Shown: positions 32,731-43,297 of the stretch, in pieces
Layout: each line of letters starts with the position of its first letter
How positions within the stretch are numbered: position 1 is the stretch's first letter
Assembly (NCBI GenBank): GCA_040905445.1
Contig: JBBDRN010000016.1
Span: 1 to 64,000, forward strand
Source: SKPT01 sp040905445
GTDB taxonomy: Bacteria; Planctomycetota; Phycisphaerae; Phycisphaerales; Phycisphaeraceae
Direction: 5' to 3'
Length of the DNA stretch: 64,000 nucleotides
Program-made: the position numbers and the translations under genes
The notes under the pieces: generated by a model
What the model was told of the DNA's origin: nothing
Databases searched by the model: none
Seen by the model: only the letters and a program-made list of their open reading frames with translations

Positions 32731-35580
32731 TTGGCTAAAGCCAAACGGGTATTTGAGTTGGCGAAAGAGCTGGGCGTGACCAGCAAGGTGATCGTGCAGA
32801 AGTGCGAGGCCGAGGGCGTGCCTGGCATCACGAATCACATGTCCACGGTGAAGCTGGGCCTGGCCCAGACGGTGCGCGAGTGGTTCGGCGAAGAAGCGTC
32901 GGATACGGCCGTGGAGACCGCCGAGAAGGTGGACCTGGACAAGGCGAAGGCGCGCAAGCCCGCCCGCCGCAAGGCTGCGCGCGCGACCAGCGACGATGAC
33001 GCCGGCGACGAGGGAACGACGACGGCCACGGCGACCGCGGACGCGGAGACCGAGGCCGAGCCGCCACGCGCCCGCGCCAAGGCCCGTCCCGAGCCCGAGG
33101 ACGCTGGCGAAGCGCCTGAGCCCGATCAGCCGCCCGAGCCCGAGGGCGAGGATCAGCCCGAGGTTGAGGAGCAGGCCCCCGCGCAGCGGCCCGCCGAGGC
33201 CGCGTCCGCGTCCGAGGCGACCAAGTCCGCCGGCCGCGGGCCCGTCGGCCAGCCCAACGTCCCCCAGCGCCCGACCGACATCGGCCCCGTCGGCCAGCGC
33301 CTCGAGAAGCCCGGCCAGGCCCAGCTCAAGGGCCCGCGCGTCATCCGCGTCGAGAAGCCCGAGCCGGCCGCCCCGGCGCGCCGCAGCGGGGCGGGGCCGC
33401 GACGCACCGGCGGACAGGACGCCGGCGGCAACGTCAGCCCGGGCTTCGGCCAGGTTGAAGGCATCACCCGCTCGCGCGGCCCGGCCCGCGGCCGCGGCGT
33501 CGGCGGCGCCGGCGGCGGCCCGGGCGAAGGCGGCGGCGGCGCCGACGCCGGCCGCGGCGGGCCCGGCGGCGGCACCGGCAAGCAGCGACGCCAGCAGCGC
33601 AACGTCCGACGCGGACGCTCCGCCGACGCACTGCCCACAGGCCCCACCCAGTTCTCCCAGGCCGACATGGAAGAGCTCGACGCCCGGCTCAAGGGCGCCA
33701 CCGGGTTCCTCAAGCAGCGCCGCCGCGACCTGCGCAAGCGCGAGCAGGGCCACGTCGCCCTCCGCCCCGCCGTCACCGGCGGCAAGGTCGAGATCGAGGA
33801 GCCGGTCACCATCAAGAGCCTTTCGTCCGTCACCGGCATCAAGACGGCCGAGATCATCAAGTACCTGTTCAAGAAGGGCGTCATGTCCACCATCAACTCC
33901 GCCATCGACACCGAGGCGGCGATGGAGGTGGCGCTCGAGTATGACATCGAGCTCGAGGTCAAGGCCCAGCAGACGGCGGTCGACAAGCTGCGCGTCGCGT
34001 TCGAGACCCGCGAGCGCATCGACCCGCGTCCCCGGCCGCCCGTCGTCGCCGTGCTCGGGCACGTGGACCACGGCAAGACGTCGCTGCTCGACAAGATCCG
34101 CAAGGCCGACGTCGCCTCCCACGAGGCCGGCGGCATCACGCAGCACATCGGCGCCTACCGGGTGACGATCGAGGGCACGGACGGCGTTGACAAGACAGTC
34201 GTGTTTCTCGACACGCCGGGCCACGAGGCGTTCACCGCCATCCGCGCCCGCGGCGCCCAACTCACCGACCTGGTCGTGCTGGTGGTGGCGGCGGACGACG
34301 GCGTCATGCCGCAGACGATCGAGTCGATCAACCACGCCAAGGCCGCCGAGGTTCCGATCATCGTCGCGCTGAACAAGATCGACGCCCCGCAGGCGACGGA
34401 CGAGAACATCCATCGGATCTACGGCCAGCTTGCCGAGCACGGGCTCAACCCGGTCGAGTGGGGCGGCGACACGGAGATCGTGCGCACCAGCGCGATCGAG
34501 GGCACGGGCGTGACCGACCTGATGGAGGTCCTGGACTACCAGGCGGAGCTGCTGGAGCTCAAGGCCGACTACGCCGGCCGCGCCCACGGCACGGTGATCG
34601 AGGCGGAGATGCAGCCCGGGCGCGGCTCGGTCGCCCGCGTGCTGGTGGAGGAAGGCAACCTGCACGTCGGCGACTTCATCGTCATCGGGCGTGCCTACGG
34701 CCGCGTGCGTGACATGACCGACGACCGCAACCGCAACATCACGGAAGCGGGCCCCTCGACGCCGCTGGAGCTCTCCGGACTCGACGAGCTGCCGGACGCG
34801 GGCAACCGTTTCTTCACGACCGCCACGCTGCAGGCCGCCGAGCAGGCCGCGACGCAGCACAAGGATGTCGAGCGGCATCAGCAGCTCGCTTCCAAGACGA
34901 AGGTGACGCTCGACAACTTCGCCGACCAGCTCAAGGCCGGGCGCACCCGCGATCTGCGGGTCGTGCTCAAGGCGGACGTGCAGGGGTCGGTCGACGTGCT
35001 GCGCAAGAGCCTGGAGCGGCTGGGCAATGACGAGGTGAGCGTGCGGGTGCTGCACGCGGCGGTGGGCGGCGTCACGGAAAGCGACGTGCTGCTGGCCGAC
35101 GCGTCGGAGGCGATCGTCGTCGGGTTCCACGTGGTGGCGCCGCCGCCGGTGCGGGAGATCGCCGAGGCCCGCAAGGTCGACATCCGGCTCTACCGCGTGA
35201 TCTACGACGTGACCAACGACGTCCGCGACGCGCTGGAGGGCATGCTCGAGCCGGAGCGCCGCGAGGACCGCATCGGCCAGGCCGAGGTGCGCGATACGTT
35301 CAAGGTCTCGCACATCGGCAATGTGGCCGGCTGCCTGGTGACCGAGGGCGCGCTGCTCCGCACGGGCAAGGTCCGCGTCGTCCGTGACGGGACGGTGGTC
35401 GTCGATGACCGGAACATCGAGAGCCTCAAGCGTGTCAAGGACGACGTCCGCGAGGTCCGGGCGGGCACGGAGTGCGGGCTGAAGGTCGCCGGCTTCGACG
35501 ACGTCAAGCCGGGCGACGTGATCGAGTGCTACAGCGTCGTCGAGGTCCGCCGGACGCTCGAGGCCAGCGCGGCCAGTTAA
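32731..35580 (+). CDS. infB: Translation initiation factor IF-2
   Basis: GTPase that places initiator tRNA in the P site. The TTG start (MAKAKRVFELAKELGV) has AGGAG nearby; 949 residues. The IF2N motif is at the N-terminus. Residues about 70-310 form a disordered Pro/Glu/Arg then Gly-rich linker (GRGVGGAGGGPGEGGGG). A second IF2N (about 365-410) precedes the G domain: GHVDHGKTS (about 443), DTPGHEAF (about 494), NKID (about 547). Domains II-IV end at 949. The 148-base nusA-infB gap has no gene. Downstream are DUF503 and rbfA, the usual operon. Confidence 0.97.
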   Translation: MAKAKRVFELAKELGVTSKVIVQKCEAEGVPGITNHMSTVKLGLAQTVREWFGEEASDTAVETAEKVDLDKAKARKPARRKAARATSDDDAGDEGTTTATATADAETEAEPPRARAKARPEPEDAGEAPEPDQPPEPEGEDQPEVEEQAPAQRPAEAASASEATKSAGRGPVGQPNVPQRPTDIGPVGQRLEKPGQAQLKGPRVIRVEKPEPAAPARRSGAGPRRTGGQDAGGNVSPGFGQVEGITRSRGPARGRGVGGAGGGPGEGGGGADAGRGGPGGGTGKQRRQQRNVRRGRSADALPTGPTQFSQADMEELDARLKGATGFLKQRRRDLRKREQGHVALRPAVTGGKVEIEEPVTIKSLSSVTGIKTAEIIKYLFKKGVMSTINSAIDTEAAMEVALEYDIELEVKAQQTAVDKLRVAFETRERIDPRPRPPVVAVLGHVDHGKTSLLDKIRKADVASHEAGGITQHIGAYRVTIEGTDGVDKTVVFLDTPGHEAFTAIRARGAQLTDLVVLVVAADDGVMPQTIESINHAKAAEVPIIVALNKIDAPQATDENIHRIYGQLAEHGLNPVEWGGDTEIVRTSAIEGTGVTDLMEVLDYQAELLELKADYAGRAHGTVIEAEMQPGRGSVARVLVEEGNLHVGDFIVIGRAYGRVRDMTDDRNRNITEAGPSTPLELSGLDELPDAGNRFFTTATLQAAEQAATQHKDVERHQQLASKTKVTLDNFADQLKAGRTRDLRVVLKADVQGSVDVLRKSLERLGNDEVSVRVLHAAVGGVTESDVLLADASEAIVVGFHVVAPPPVREIAEARKVDIRLYRVIYDVTNDVRDALEGMLEPERREDRIGQAEVRDTFKVSHIGNVAGCLVTEGALLRTGKVRVVRDGTVVVDDRNIESLKRVKDDVREVRAGTECGLKVAGFDDVKPGDVIECYSVVEVRRTLEASAAS

Positions 35581-35750
35581 ACGCCAAGGCGCCAAGGACG
35601 CCAGGATTCGCGAAGGTGTCGGAGGGGTGGAGCACGGCGCAAGCGTGCCGAGGCACAATCCACGGCTGATCGCGGTGGGTTCCGCTTCGCTCCACCCACC
35701 CTACGCTTGCTTTGGCGAGCTCCTCCTCCCTTGGCGCCTTGGCGATAAAA
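35579..35750. repeat. D-type inverted repeat between infB and DUF503 gene
   Basis: AAACGCCAAGGCGCCAAGG (35580) and CTTGGCGCCTTGGCGAT (ending about 35746) are inverted arms. The interior contains GGTGGAGCACGGCG and CCGCTTCGCTCCACCCACC, a further imperfect pair. It interrupts an otherwise compact translation operon. Confidence 0.75.
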
Positions 35751-35759
35751 CGAACCGCC

Positions 35760-36050
35760 ATGATCGTCGGCATCCTCCAGGTTGAGCTCGCCATCGACGG
35801 CGCGACGTCGCTCAAGGACAAGCGGCGGGTCGTCTCGAGCCTGAAGGACCGCCTGCACCGCGAGCACCAGGTGTCGGTCGCCGAGGTCGAGTCGCAGGAC
35901 AACGCCCAACTCGCGGTGCTCGGCATCGTGCTGGCCGCCAGCGACATGCCGTACGCCCAGGGCGTGATCGACCGCCTGCTCGACCGCCTCCGCACCGGGC
36001 GGGGGTTCTACCTCCGCGACCACCGCGTCGAGCTCCTGTCGGGACAATAG
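35760..36050 (+). CDS. DUF503 (YlxP-like) protein
   Basis: 96 residues starting MIVGILQVELAIDGATSLKDKRRVV, the DUF503 signature, with SVAEVESQDNAQLAVLGIVLAAS following. Ferredoxin-like fold. In many bacteria this gene lies between infB and rbfA, exactly as here. The function is not firmly established; a role in ribosome maturation is inferred from its location. Confidence 0.93.
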   Translation: MIVGILQVELAIDGATSLKDKRRVVSSLKDRLHREHQVSVAEVESQDNAQLAVLGIVLAASDMPYAQGVIDRLLDRLRTGRGFYLRDHRVELLSGQ

Positions 36051-36126
36051 GAACCGGGGTCCCGGAACCCGGAACCCGACCCCCCCGTTTGCGTTGATCG
36101 CACCGAAACCGGACACTGCCACGCTC

Positions 36127-36525
36127 ATGACACACCGCCCGGACCAGGTTGCCGCCCAGCTTCAGCGCGTGATTGCGGAGGTGCTCCAGCGCCGCATCGC
36201 CGACCCGCGCATCCGCGGCGTGATCAGCATCACGCAGATCAAGGTCAGCCCGGACCTGCGCCACGCGACGGTGATGGTGTCGATCATGCCCGTGGAGCAC
36301 GAGCGGGTCACGATGGGGGGCCTGCGCCACGCCGCGGGGCACATCCGCTCGCTGGTGCGCAAGGCGGTGGCGATACGCAGCGTGCCCGAGCTGGAGTTCA
36401 AACTCGACACGTCGCTCAAGAAGCAGGCCGAGGTGTTCGAAGCGCTCAACCGCGCCCGGGAGCGCACCGACCTGGACGTGCCGCCCGAAGGCGGGGCGGA
36501 CGAGAACGAGGGCGAGCCGCGTTGA
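36127..36525 (+). CDS. rbfA: 30S ribosome-binding factor A
   Basis: 132 residues starting MTHRPDQVAAQLQRVIAEVLQR. The KH-like fold with DPRIRGVISITQIKVSPDLRHATVMVSIM and the characteristic kinked helix region RSLVRKAVAIRSVPELEF is clear; TSLKKQAEVFEALNR ends the core. It binds nascent 30S subunits during late maturation and cold adaptation. Acidic tail. Last canonical member of the nusA-infB unit. Confidence 0.95.
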   Translation: MTHRPDQVAAQLQRVIAEVLQRRIADPRIRGVISITQIKVSPDLRHATVMVSIMPVEHERVTMGGLRHAAGHIRSLVRKAVAIRSVPELEFKLDTSLKKQAEVFEALNRARERTDLDVPPEGGADENEGEPR

Positions 36526-36604
36526 TCGCGGCATTCGTCCCATCACTCAGCGTGCATTGAATTGTTGAACTGTGCATTGTGAATCGCCTTGAGAGGACCC
36601 TGCC

Positions 36605-37399
36605 TTGGCCAAGGAACCCCACGACGCGAAGAAGCTCGCTTCGCTGATCCGTCGGCTGCGAAGCGACTACAAGCCCGAGCCACCCGCCGAGCGCGACCCG
36701 GTGTTGCAACTCGTCGCCGCGTTCATGCACTGGGAAGCTGGCCTGACGCTGGGCGAGACCGCGCTGGGCAAGCTCATGCACGCCTCCGTCGACGTCAACG
36801 AGCTGCGGGTGACGCTTGAGGCGGAGCTCGTGGACGTCATCGGCGAGAACTACCCGCTGGCGCACGAGCGGATCGCCCGGATGCATGAGGCGCTCAACGA
36901 GGTCTACCGCCGCGAGTACGACGTGCGGATGAACTCGATCATCACGGCGACGAAGAAGGAGCAGCGGACGTACCTCGATACGCTGCCGGGCGTGCCGCCC
37001 TACGTGGCCGCGGAGGTCATGCTCGTCGCGTTCGGCGGGCACGCGATGCCGATCGACCGCAAGCTCGTGACGCTGCTGGCCAGCGAGGGCGTTGTGCGGT
37101 CCGGCGCGGACCCGGCGAGCGTCGAGAGCTGGATGCAGCGGCAGGTCAAGGTCGACGACGACGTGAGTGTCTGGACGCGACTGGCGGCGTGGGCGAACGA
37201 CTACGAGCTGCCCGAACACGTGGCCAACGACACCGAGCCCCCGGACGAGGCGACCGCCCCGAAGCTGCGCGCTGCCGCCCGTCGCAAGAAGACCAGCAAG
37301 AAGAAGGCCGGCGCCACCGCCAAGAAGAAGATCGCCCGGCGCACGACCCAGCGGGCGCGCACCACCAGGAAGAAGTCGGCGACGACGAAGAAGAAGTGA
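36605..37399 (+). CDS. Endonuclease III-like HhH protein with histone H1-like tail
   Basis: 264 residues from a TTG start (MAKEPHDAKK) with GAGAGGA upstream. Residues about 35-210 resemble the all-helical HhH-GPD fold: the hairpin LDTLPGVPPYVAAEV (125-138), and the conserved Asp in PID (151). The Lys that endonuclease III uses in LPGVGxKTA is missing, and no Cys cluster for an iron-sulfur centre is present. From about 224 the protein becomes a Lys/Arg/Ala/Thr-rich tail (KKTSKKKAGATAKKKIARR) like histone H1. It probably binds DNA non-enzymatically or acts as a monofunctional glycosylase (inference). Confidence 0.8.
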   Translation: MAKEPHDAKKLASLIRRLRSDYKPEPPAERDPVLQLVAAFMHWEAGLTLGETALGKLMHASVDVNELRVTLEAELVDVIGENYPLAHERIARMHEALNEVYRREYDVRMNSIITATKKEQRTYLDTLPGVPPYVAAEVMLVAFGGHAMPIDRKLVTLLASEGVVRSGADPASVESWMQRQVKVDDDVSVWTRLAAWANDYELPEHVANDTEPPDEATAPKLRAAARRKKTSKKKAGATAKKKIARRTTQRARTTRKKSATTKKK

Positions 37400-37401
37400 A
37401 A

Positions 37402-37563
37402 CAACGCCAAGGCGCCAAGGAGCGGAGAGATCGCCAAGGGGGATCAAGGCGGGCGAATCACCCCACAGACACCGAGAAACAGAGACAGAAAAGACGTCGT
37501 TATCCCCCCCTGTGCCTCTGTGGTTCTTCCCGTCCCTTGGCGAACCTTGGCGCCTTGGCGTTT
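37402..37563. repeat. D-type inverted repeat with F-type core
   Basis: CAACGCCAAGGCGCCAAGG (37402) is inverted at CCTTGGCGCCTTGGCGTTTC (to 37563). Inside are CACAGACACCGAGAAACAG and CTGTGCCTCTGTGG, a nested inverted pair of the F type. It fills the spacer before hisG. Confidence 0.75.
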
Positions 37564-37591
37564 CAAGAGTGAGAAGGAAAGTGACAGAAGC

Positions 37592-38470
37592 ATGAGCGAA
37601 CCGCTGCTGACCATCGGCATCCCCAAGGGGAGCCTGCAGGATGCCACGATCGACCTGTTCGACCGCGCCGGGTACAACATCGCCGTCTCCAGCCGCTCGT
37701 ACACGCCGCGCATCGACGACCCGCAACTCGCGGCCGTCATGTTCCGCGCCCAGGAGATGAGCCGGTATGTCGAGGACGGCGTCATCGACATCGGCATCAC
37801 CGGCCGCGACTGGATCATTGAGAACGACTCGGACGTGCACGAGATCTGCGAGCTGGCCTACTCCAAAGCGACGGACAACCCGGCGCGGTGGGTGCTGGCG
37901 GTGCCCGAGGAGTCGGACCGCCACAAGCCCGAGGATCTGGCCGGCGGCATCATCGCCACCGAGCTCGTCAACACCACGCGGCGGTACTTCGAGGAACGTG
38001 GCATCAACGTCAAGAAGGTCGAGTTTTCCTGGGGCGCGACGGAGGTCAAAGCCCGCATGGTCGACGCCATCGTCGAGCTGACGGAGACCGGCTCATCGCT
38101 GCGGGCCAACAACCTGCGCGTCATCGACGAGCTGTTGAGCTCCACGACGCGGCTGATCGCCAACAAGTCGGCGTGGGCGGATGCGACCAAGCGGGCGAAG
38201 ATGGAGGACCTGGCGCTGCTGCTGCAGGGCGCGATCCGCGCCCGGTCGCAGGTGGGGCTCAAGCTCAACGCGCCGCGTGATCGGCTCGAGGCGATCCTCG
38301 CGCTGCTGCCGTCCGCCAACTCGCCGACGATCAACGACCTGGCGGATCGGGACTGGGTGGCGATCGAGGTGATCGTCGAGGAGCGCGTCGAGCGCGACCT
38401 GGTGCCGCCGCTGCGCCGCGCGGGGGCGAGCGCGATCTTCAGCTACCCGCTGAACAAGGTCGTGCCGTGA
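37592..38470 (+). CDS. hisG: ATP phosphoribosyltransferase, long form
   Basis: First enzyme of histidine synthesis. 292 residues from ATG 37592 with AAGGAAAGTGA upstream. The catalytic domains show IPKGSLQDATIDLF, YVEDGVIDIGITGRDW, IATELVNTTRRYF and WGATEVKARMVDAIVELTETGSSL. The final 75 residues (LKLNAPRDRLEAILALLP onward) are the ACT-like regulatory domain of the hexameric HisG-L form, which does not need HisZ and is inhibited by histidine. No other his gene is nearby, and I see no His-rich leader peptide in the preceding repeat. Confidence 0.95.
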   Translation: MSEPLLTIGIPKGSLQDATIDLFDRAGYNIAVSSRSYTPRIDDPQLAAVMFRAQEMSRYVEDGVIDIGITGRDWIIENDSDVHEICELAYSKATDNPARWVLAVPEESDRHKPEDLAGGIIATELVNTTRRYFEERGINVKKVEFSWGATEVKARMVDAIVELTETGSSLRANNLRVIDELLSSTTRLIANKSAWADATKRAKMEDLALLLQGAIRARSQVGLKLNAPRDRLEAILALLPSANSPTINDLADRDWVAIEVIVEERVERDLVPPLRRAGASAIFSYPLNKVVP

Positions 38471-38477
38471 AGACGGT

Positions 38478-38792
38478 TTAACCGCGAAGGCGCGAAGCAG
38501 GCGAAGGACGCGAAGTGTTTTGCTGCAAAGCGGCTGGAGCGTACTTGGTGGATTAGGCTGTGTCCGAAAAAGTCGTGCTGCGGGTGCCACTGACAAGGCC
38601 GTCTTCGGCCTTGTCAGTGCTCGCGGTTATTTGCACTGACAAGCTCCGCTGACTCCGCTTGTCAGTGGCACCCGCCCGGCCGCGGCACGAAGCCGTGGGA
38701 TGCGACCTGGACTCGTTTCCTCGCGATCTTCGCCGCCTTCGCTTCTTCGTGGTTATTCAGATGCTAGGTAGGGTCCGCACAGCGGACCCTAC
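38478..38792. repeat. Nested D, B and C elements
   Basis: An outer D pair (TTAACCGCGAAGGCGCGAAG at 38479; CTTCGCTTCTTCGTGGTTA near 38757) encloses a complete B element (38582-38673, preceded by TAGGCTGTGTCCGAAAA). A compact C palindrome follows (GTAGGGTCCGC-ACA-GCGGACCCTAC, 38768-38792). The gap lies between convergent hisG and the TAXI gene and holds no ORF of coding character. Confidence 0.85.
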
Positions 38793-38802
38793 GGGAGGCA
38801 GG

Positions 38803-39780
38803 TCATTCATCATTGGCATAGAACGCCGCGGCGCCCGCGTGCAACTCGATGGGCAGGTCGGCCTCGGCATCGGCGCGGTTGAACTCGCGCAGGCGGCCGT
38901 GCGAGCCGCGGAACGCGTCGAGGTTGTCGAACATCGCCGACAGCACCGCGGCGACCGCCTCCTCGCTCACCTCGGCGGTGGTCACGAGCGACGCCACGAC
39001 CGACACGGCCGGCACGTCCTCGCCCGGCTCGCCAGCGCCATAGGCGTCGGCGGGGATCGCGGCCGCGGTGTAGTAGGGGTATTGATCGAGCAATGCCTCG
39101 CGCTGCTCGCCGTCGACCGGCACGAACACGACGTCCAAGCCCGGCTGGGTGGTGACCTGCTGGATGGCCGCGGCGCCGACCCCGACGGTGAAGAACATCG
39201 CGTCGAGTCGGCCATCCTGGAGGTAGTCCGCGGACTGGGCCGCACCGAGGCGCTCCTGTTGCCCGAGGTCCGATTCGCTGAGGCCATAGGCGGCGAGGAT
39301 GTGCCGGGCGTTGCCTTCCGTGCCGGAGCCGGCGTCGCCCGTCGAGACGCGTTTGCCGGCGAGATCGGCGACCGAGGTGATGCCGGCGTCGGCGCGGGCG
39401 ACGATGTGCACCTGCTCGGGGTAGAGGGCCGCGACGCCGCGCAGGTTGGCGATCGGTTCGCCGTCGAACATCTGCTCGCCGCGCGTGGCATGGACGGCGA
39501 AGTCGTTCTGGATGAGGGCGAAGTCGGCATCGCCGCGGCCGAGCTGGCGGGCGTTGTCCTGCGAACCGCCCGACGGCCGCACGTCCATGCGGATACCCGA
39601 GTCACCGTCGTGCAGCAGGCGGGCGATCGCCTGCCCGACGGGATAGTAGACGCCCGTCTGGCCGCCGGTCACGAGCACGTAGCGTCCGCCGCCGGCATCG
39701 CATGAGCCAGCGACGAGTCCTGCCGCCAGCAATCCCGTGACTGCCATCCACCGGGCCGACCAACCACTGAAAAGGCGCAT
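38803..39780 (-). CDS. TAXI-family TRAP transporter solute-binding lipoprotein
   Basis: 325 residues. The signal peptide ends in VAGSC, a lipobox. The mature protein is a periplasmic binding fold of the TAXI class: YVLVTGGQTGVYYPVGQAIARLL, SGGSQDNARQLGRGDADFALIQND, LYPEQVHIVARADAGI, GKRVSTGDAGSGTEGNA. Such receptors deliver small organic acids or amino acids to a DctM-type permease; none is encoded in the window, so it may work with a distant permease or as an orphan sensor. Codon use fits its neighbours. Confidence 0.9.
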   Translation of the reverse strand: MRLFSGWSARWMAVTGLLAAGLVAGSCDAGGGRYVLVTGGQTGVYYPVGQAIARLLHDGDSGIRMDVRPSGGSQDNARQLGRGDADFALIQNDFAVHATRGEQMFDGEPIANLRGVAALYPEQVHIVARADAGITSVADLAGKRVSTGDAGSGTEGNARHILAAYGLSESDLGQQERLGAAQSADYLQDGRLDAMFFTVGVGAAAIQQVTTQPGLDVVFVPVDGEQREALLDQYPYYTAAAIPADAYGAGEPGEDVPAVSVVASLVTTAEVSEEAVAAVLSAMFDNLDAFRGSHGRLREFNRADAEADLPIELHAGAAAFYANDE

Positions 39781-39865
39781 CGTCAAGCTCCCGAGACGTG
39801 GTCTGCAGAATCGATCGTGCAAACGAATGCGCTGGGAGCATACCGGATTTGAGGCTGGCGGGCGA

Positions 39866-41821
<1,956 letters not shown>

Positions 41822-41962
41822 GGGCGGGCTCCGGTTGGGCGATTTGAGCGAAGCAGCCGCGCGCACGCCGTGGCGCGGACGCGGATCCCCCGTACCGTCA
41901 TCGGTACGATCGGCAGGCCGTTGCAGGTTCAACCCGGCCGCGGGGGCGATTTCGGCGCCTCT

Positions 41963-42877
41963 TTATAGGACCGACCGCGCGTGCCAGCGCGCGTCGAGGC
42001 CCGCCACCATCGCCCGCGACGGCTTGGTGCCGTACTGCCCCCCGGGCATGGGCACGTGGTGAACGAGGGTCAACGCCTGGTCCATCGCCGCGGGCAGCTC
42101 GATCTCCCAGAACCCCTGCCCGAGCGGATACGGCGCCGAGATCATGCACGGGGCGCCGGCATTGAGGAAGTCGAGTTGACGCCCGCCCTCGCGGTACTTC
42201 TCCCAGTGCCAGGGCTTATGGATGTGGCCGTGGACGAACAGCACCCGCGCTGGGCAGGTCGCCAGCAGGCTGTGGAGCACCTCGGCGCCGGCCATCTCGT
42301 GGGCCCAGCTCCGCGGCGTGCCGGGCGGCGTGGCGGACGGGTAGTGGCAGAGCACGACCAGCCCGTCGTCCGCGGTCAGCTCGCCGGCCAAGCGACGTGC
42401 CGCGGCGATCTGCCTCGCCCCCAGCCCCCCGCGCGACAGCATCACCTGCGGCCGGGCGGAGTCCAGCGCCAGCAGCCGCCACCGCCCCGACAGCGGCCGC
42501 ACGTCCGGAAACCGCTCGGGCATCAGGCGGTGCAGCACCTTCTCCATCCGCTTCTTGCGCGCCGAGCGGAACGTGTACCGGTCATGATTGCCCGGCACCA
42601 TCACCACCGGCACATGTTCCGCCAGCGGCAGGAAGTGCTGCTCGATGTCCGCGAACTCGTCCTCCAGGGCCGTCGTTGTCAGGTCCCCCGTCAGCAGCAC
42701 GAGGTCCGGCTCCAGCCGGCGGACGCGGTCGATCAGCGGCGCCAGCAGGTCGTGGTTGAAGCGGAAGCGGCGGTTGAACCAGAGGTTGGACTGGCCCAGC
42801 AGCCGCTTGCCCAGCAGCCGCCGCGGCGAGACCCGCAGCCGGAACAGGTGGATGTCCCCGATCACCGCGATGCGCAA
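41963..42877 (-). CDS. Calcineurin-like metallophosphoesterase
   Basis: 304 residues. The TTG start gives MRIAVIGDIHLF with AAGGAG seven bases upstream. The dinuclear metal motifs are GDIH (7-10), LLTGDLTTTALEDEF, VPGNHDRY, LCHYPSA and FVHGHIHKPWHW, a complete set. Class III phosphodiesterase-like; substrate unknown. Downstream of it lies glmS on the same strand (141 bases), upstream the divergent ilvB leader. Confidence 0.9.
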   Translation of the reverse strand: MRIAVIGDIHLFRLRVSPRRLLGKRLLGQSNLWFNRRFRFNHDLLAPLIDRVRRLEPDLVLLTGDLTTTALEDEFADIEQHFLPLAEHVPVVMVPGNHDRYTFRSARKKRMEKVLHRLMPERFPDVRPLSGRWRLLALDSARPQVMLSRGGLGARQIAAARRLAGELTADDGLVVLCHYPSATPPGTPRSWAHEMAGAEVLHSLLATCPARVLFVHGHIHKPWHWEKYREGGRQLDFLNAGAPCMISAPYPLGQGFWEIELPAAMDQALTLVHHVPMPGGQYGTKPSRAMVAGLDARWHARSVL

Positions 42878-43056
42878 CGCAAGCTCCTTGACCCCCCACC
42901 GGGGTAGCTGGTAGGACGAACCCCCACGCGGATTGTAGCCGGGGTCGAGGGGGAGGCTTAGCCCGTTGGCGGCGCGTTTTCGGCGGCAGAAGCCCGCGGA
43001 TGGCGATCCGTTAGCCTCGCGAGCCCCGCCTGCCGAGCACAAATCCGGATTTTGTG

Positions 43057-43086
43057 TTGACCCGCCTACCCGCGGTGGGGTATATT
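43057..43086 (+). promoter_or_regulatory. Promoter of the ilvB leader
   Basis: TTGACC (43057-43062), 18-base spacer, TATATT (43081-43086). Seven bases beyond the -10 is the A of the leader ATG at 43093, so the transcript is predicted to be leaderless. The rest of the 42878-43056 divergent gap shows no further gene. Confidence 0.78.
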
Positions 43087-43092
43087 TTTGCC

Positions 43093-43188
43093 ATGTCCCG
43101 CACCATGGACCGGCTAGCTCCTCGCGCCTCGACTCCCGCCTGCCTCCGGGCGGCGCTGCGCGCCCTGCCCAGCGTCGTCGTTATCTGA
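43093..43188 (+). CDS. Leader peptide of ilvB ending Val-Val-Val-Ile
   Basis: 31 codons beginning MSRTMDRLAPRAS and ending ALPSVVVI then TGA. Four consecutive branched-chain codons (28-31) sit directly before the stop. GCGTCGT over codons 27-29 (43172-43178, segment 1) pairs with GCGACGC at 43213-43219 (segment 2). Segment 2 can instead pair with CGCTTCGC at 43268-43275 (segment 3), which otherwise forms the terminator-like hairpin. Stalling at the Val codons would mask segment 1 and favour the 2:3 antiterminator. The gene behind it makes acetolactate, so the regulatory logic fits Val/Ile control. Confidence 0.83.
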   Translation: MSRTMDRLAPRASTPACLRAALRALPSVVVI

Positions 43189-43266
43189 GCGGCGGACCCG
43201 CACTCCCCGCCTGCGACGCGCCCCACCCCCCCCTCGTTCAGCCGGACATTCAACCCCGCCATCGCA

Positions 43267-43297
43267 CCGCTTCGCCACGCCGCGAGCGGCATTCTTA
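43267..43297 (+). terminator. Attenuator hairpin before ilvB
   Basis: CCGCT plus CGC (43267-43275, one bulged T) pairs with GCGAGCGG (43282-43289) over a 6-base loop, eight pairs in all, followed by CATTCTTA. The U tract is imperfect, so termination may be partial or assisted. It ends 14 bases before the ilvB ATG and could also affect translation. Confidence 0.6.

Noticed and set aside
31879..35658. Very long open frame on the minus strand opposite nusA/infB
   Set aside because: It is antisense to two unmistakable genes, its product is Leu/Gly/Asp low-complexity without motifs, and GC-rich codons with G/C third positions readily leave the opposite frame open.
37402..37591. Histidine leader peptide before hisG
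   Set aside because: No ORF with a run of His codons; the region is D/F repeat DNA.
41822..41962. glmS ribozyme upstream of glmS
   Set aside because: The gap shows no recognisable ribozyme core, and only a small GTACCGATGACGGTAC inverted repeat is seen.
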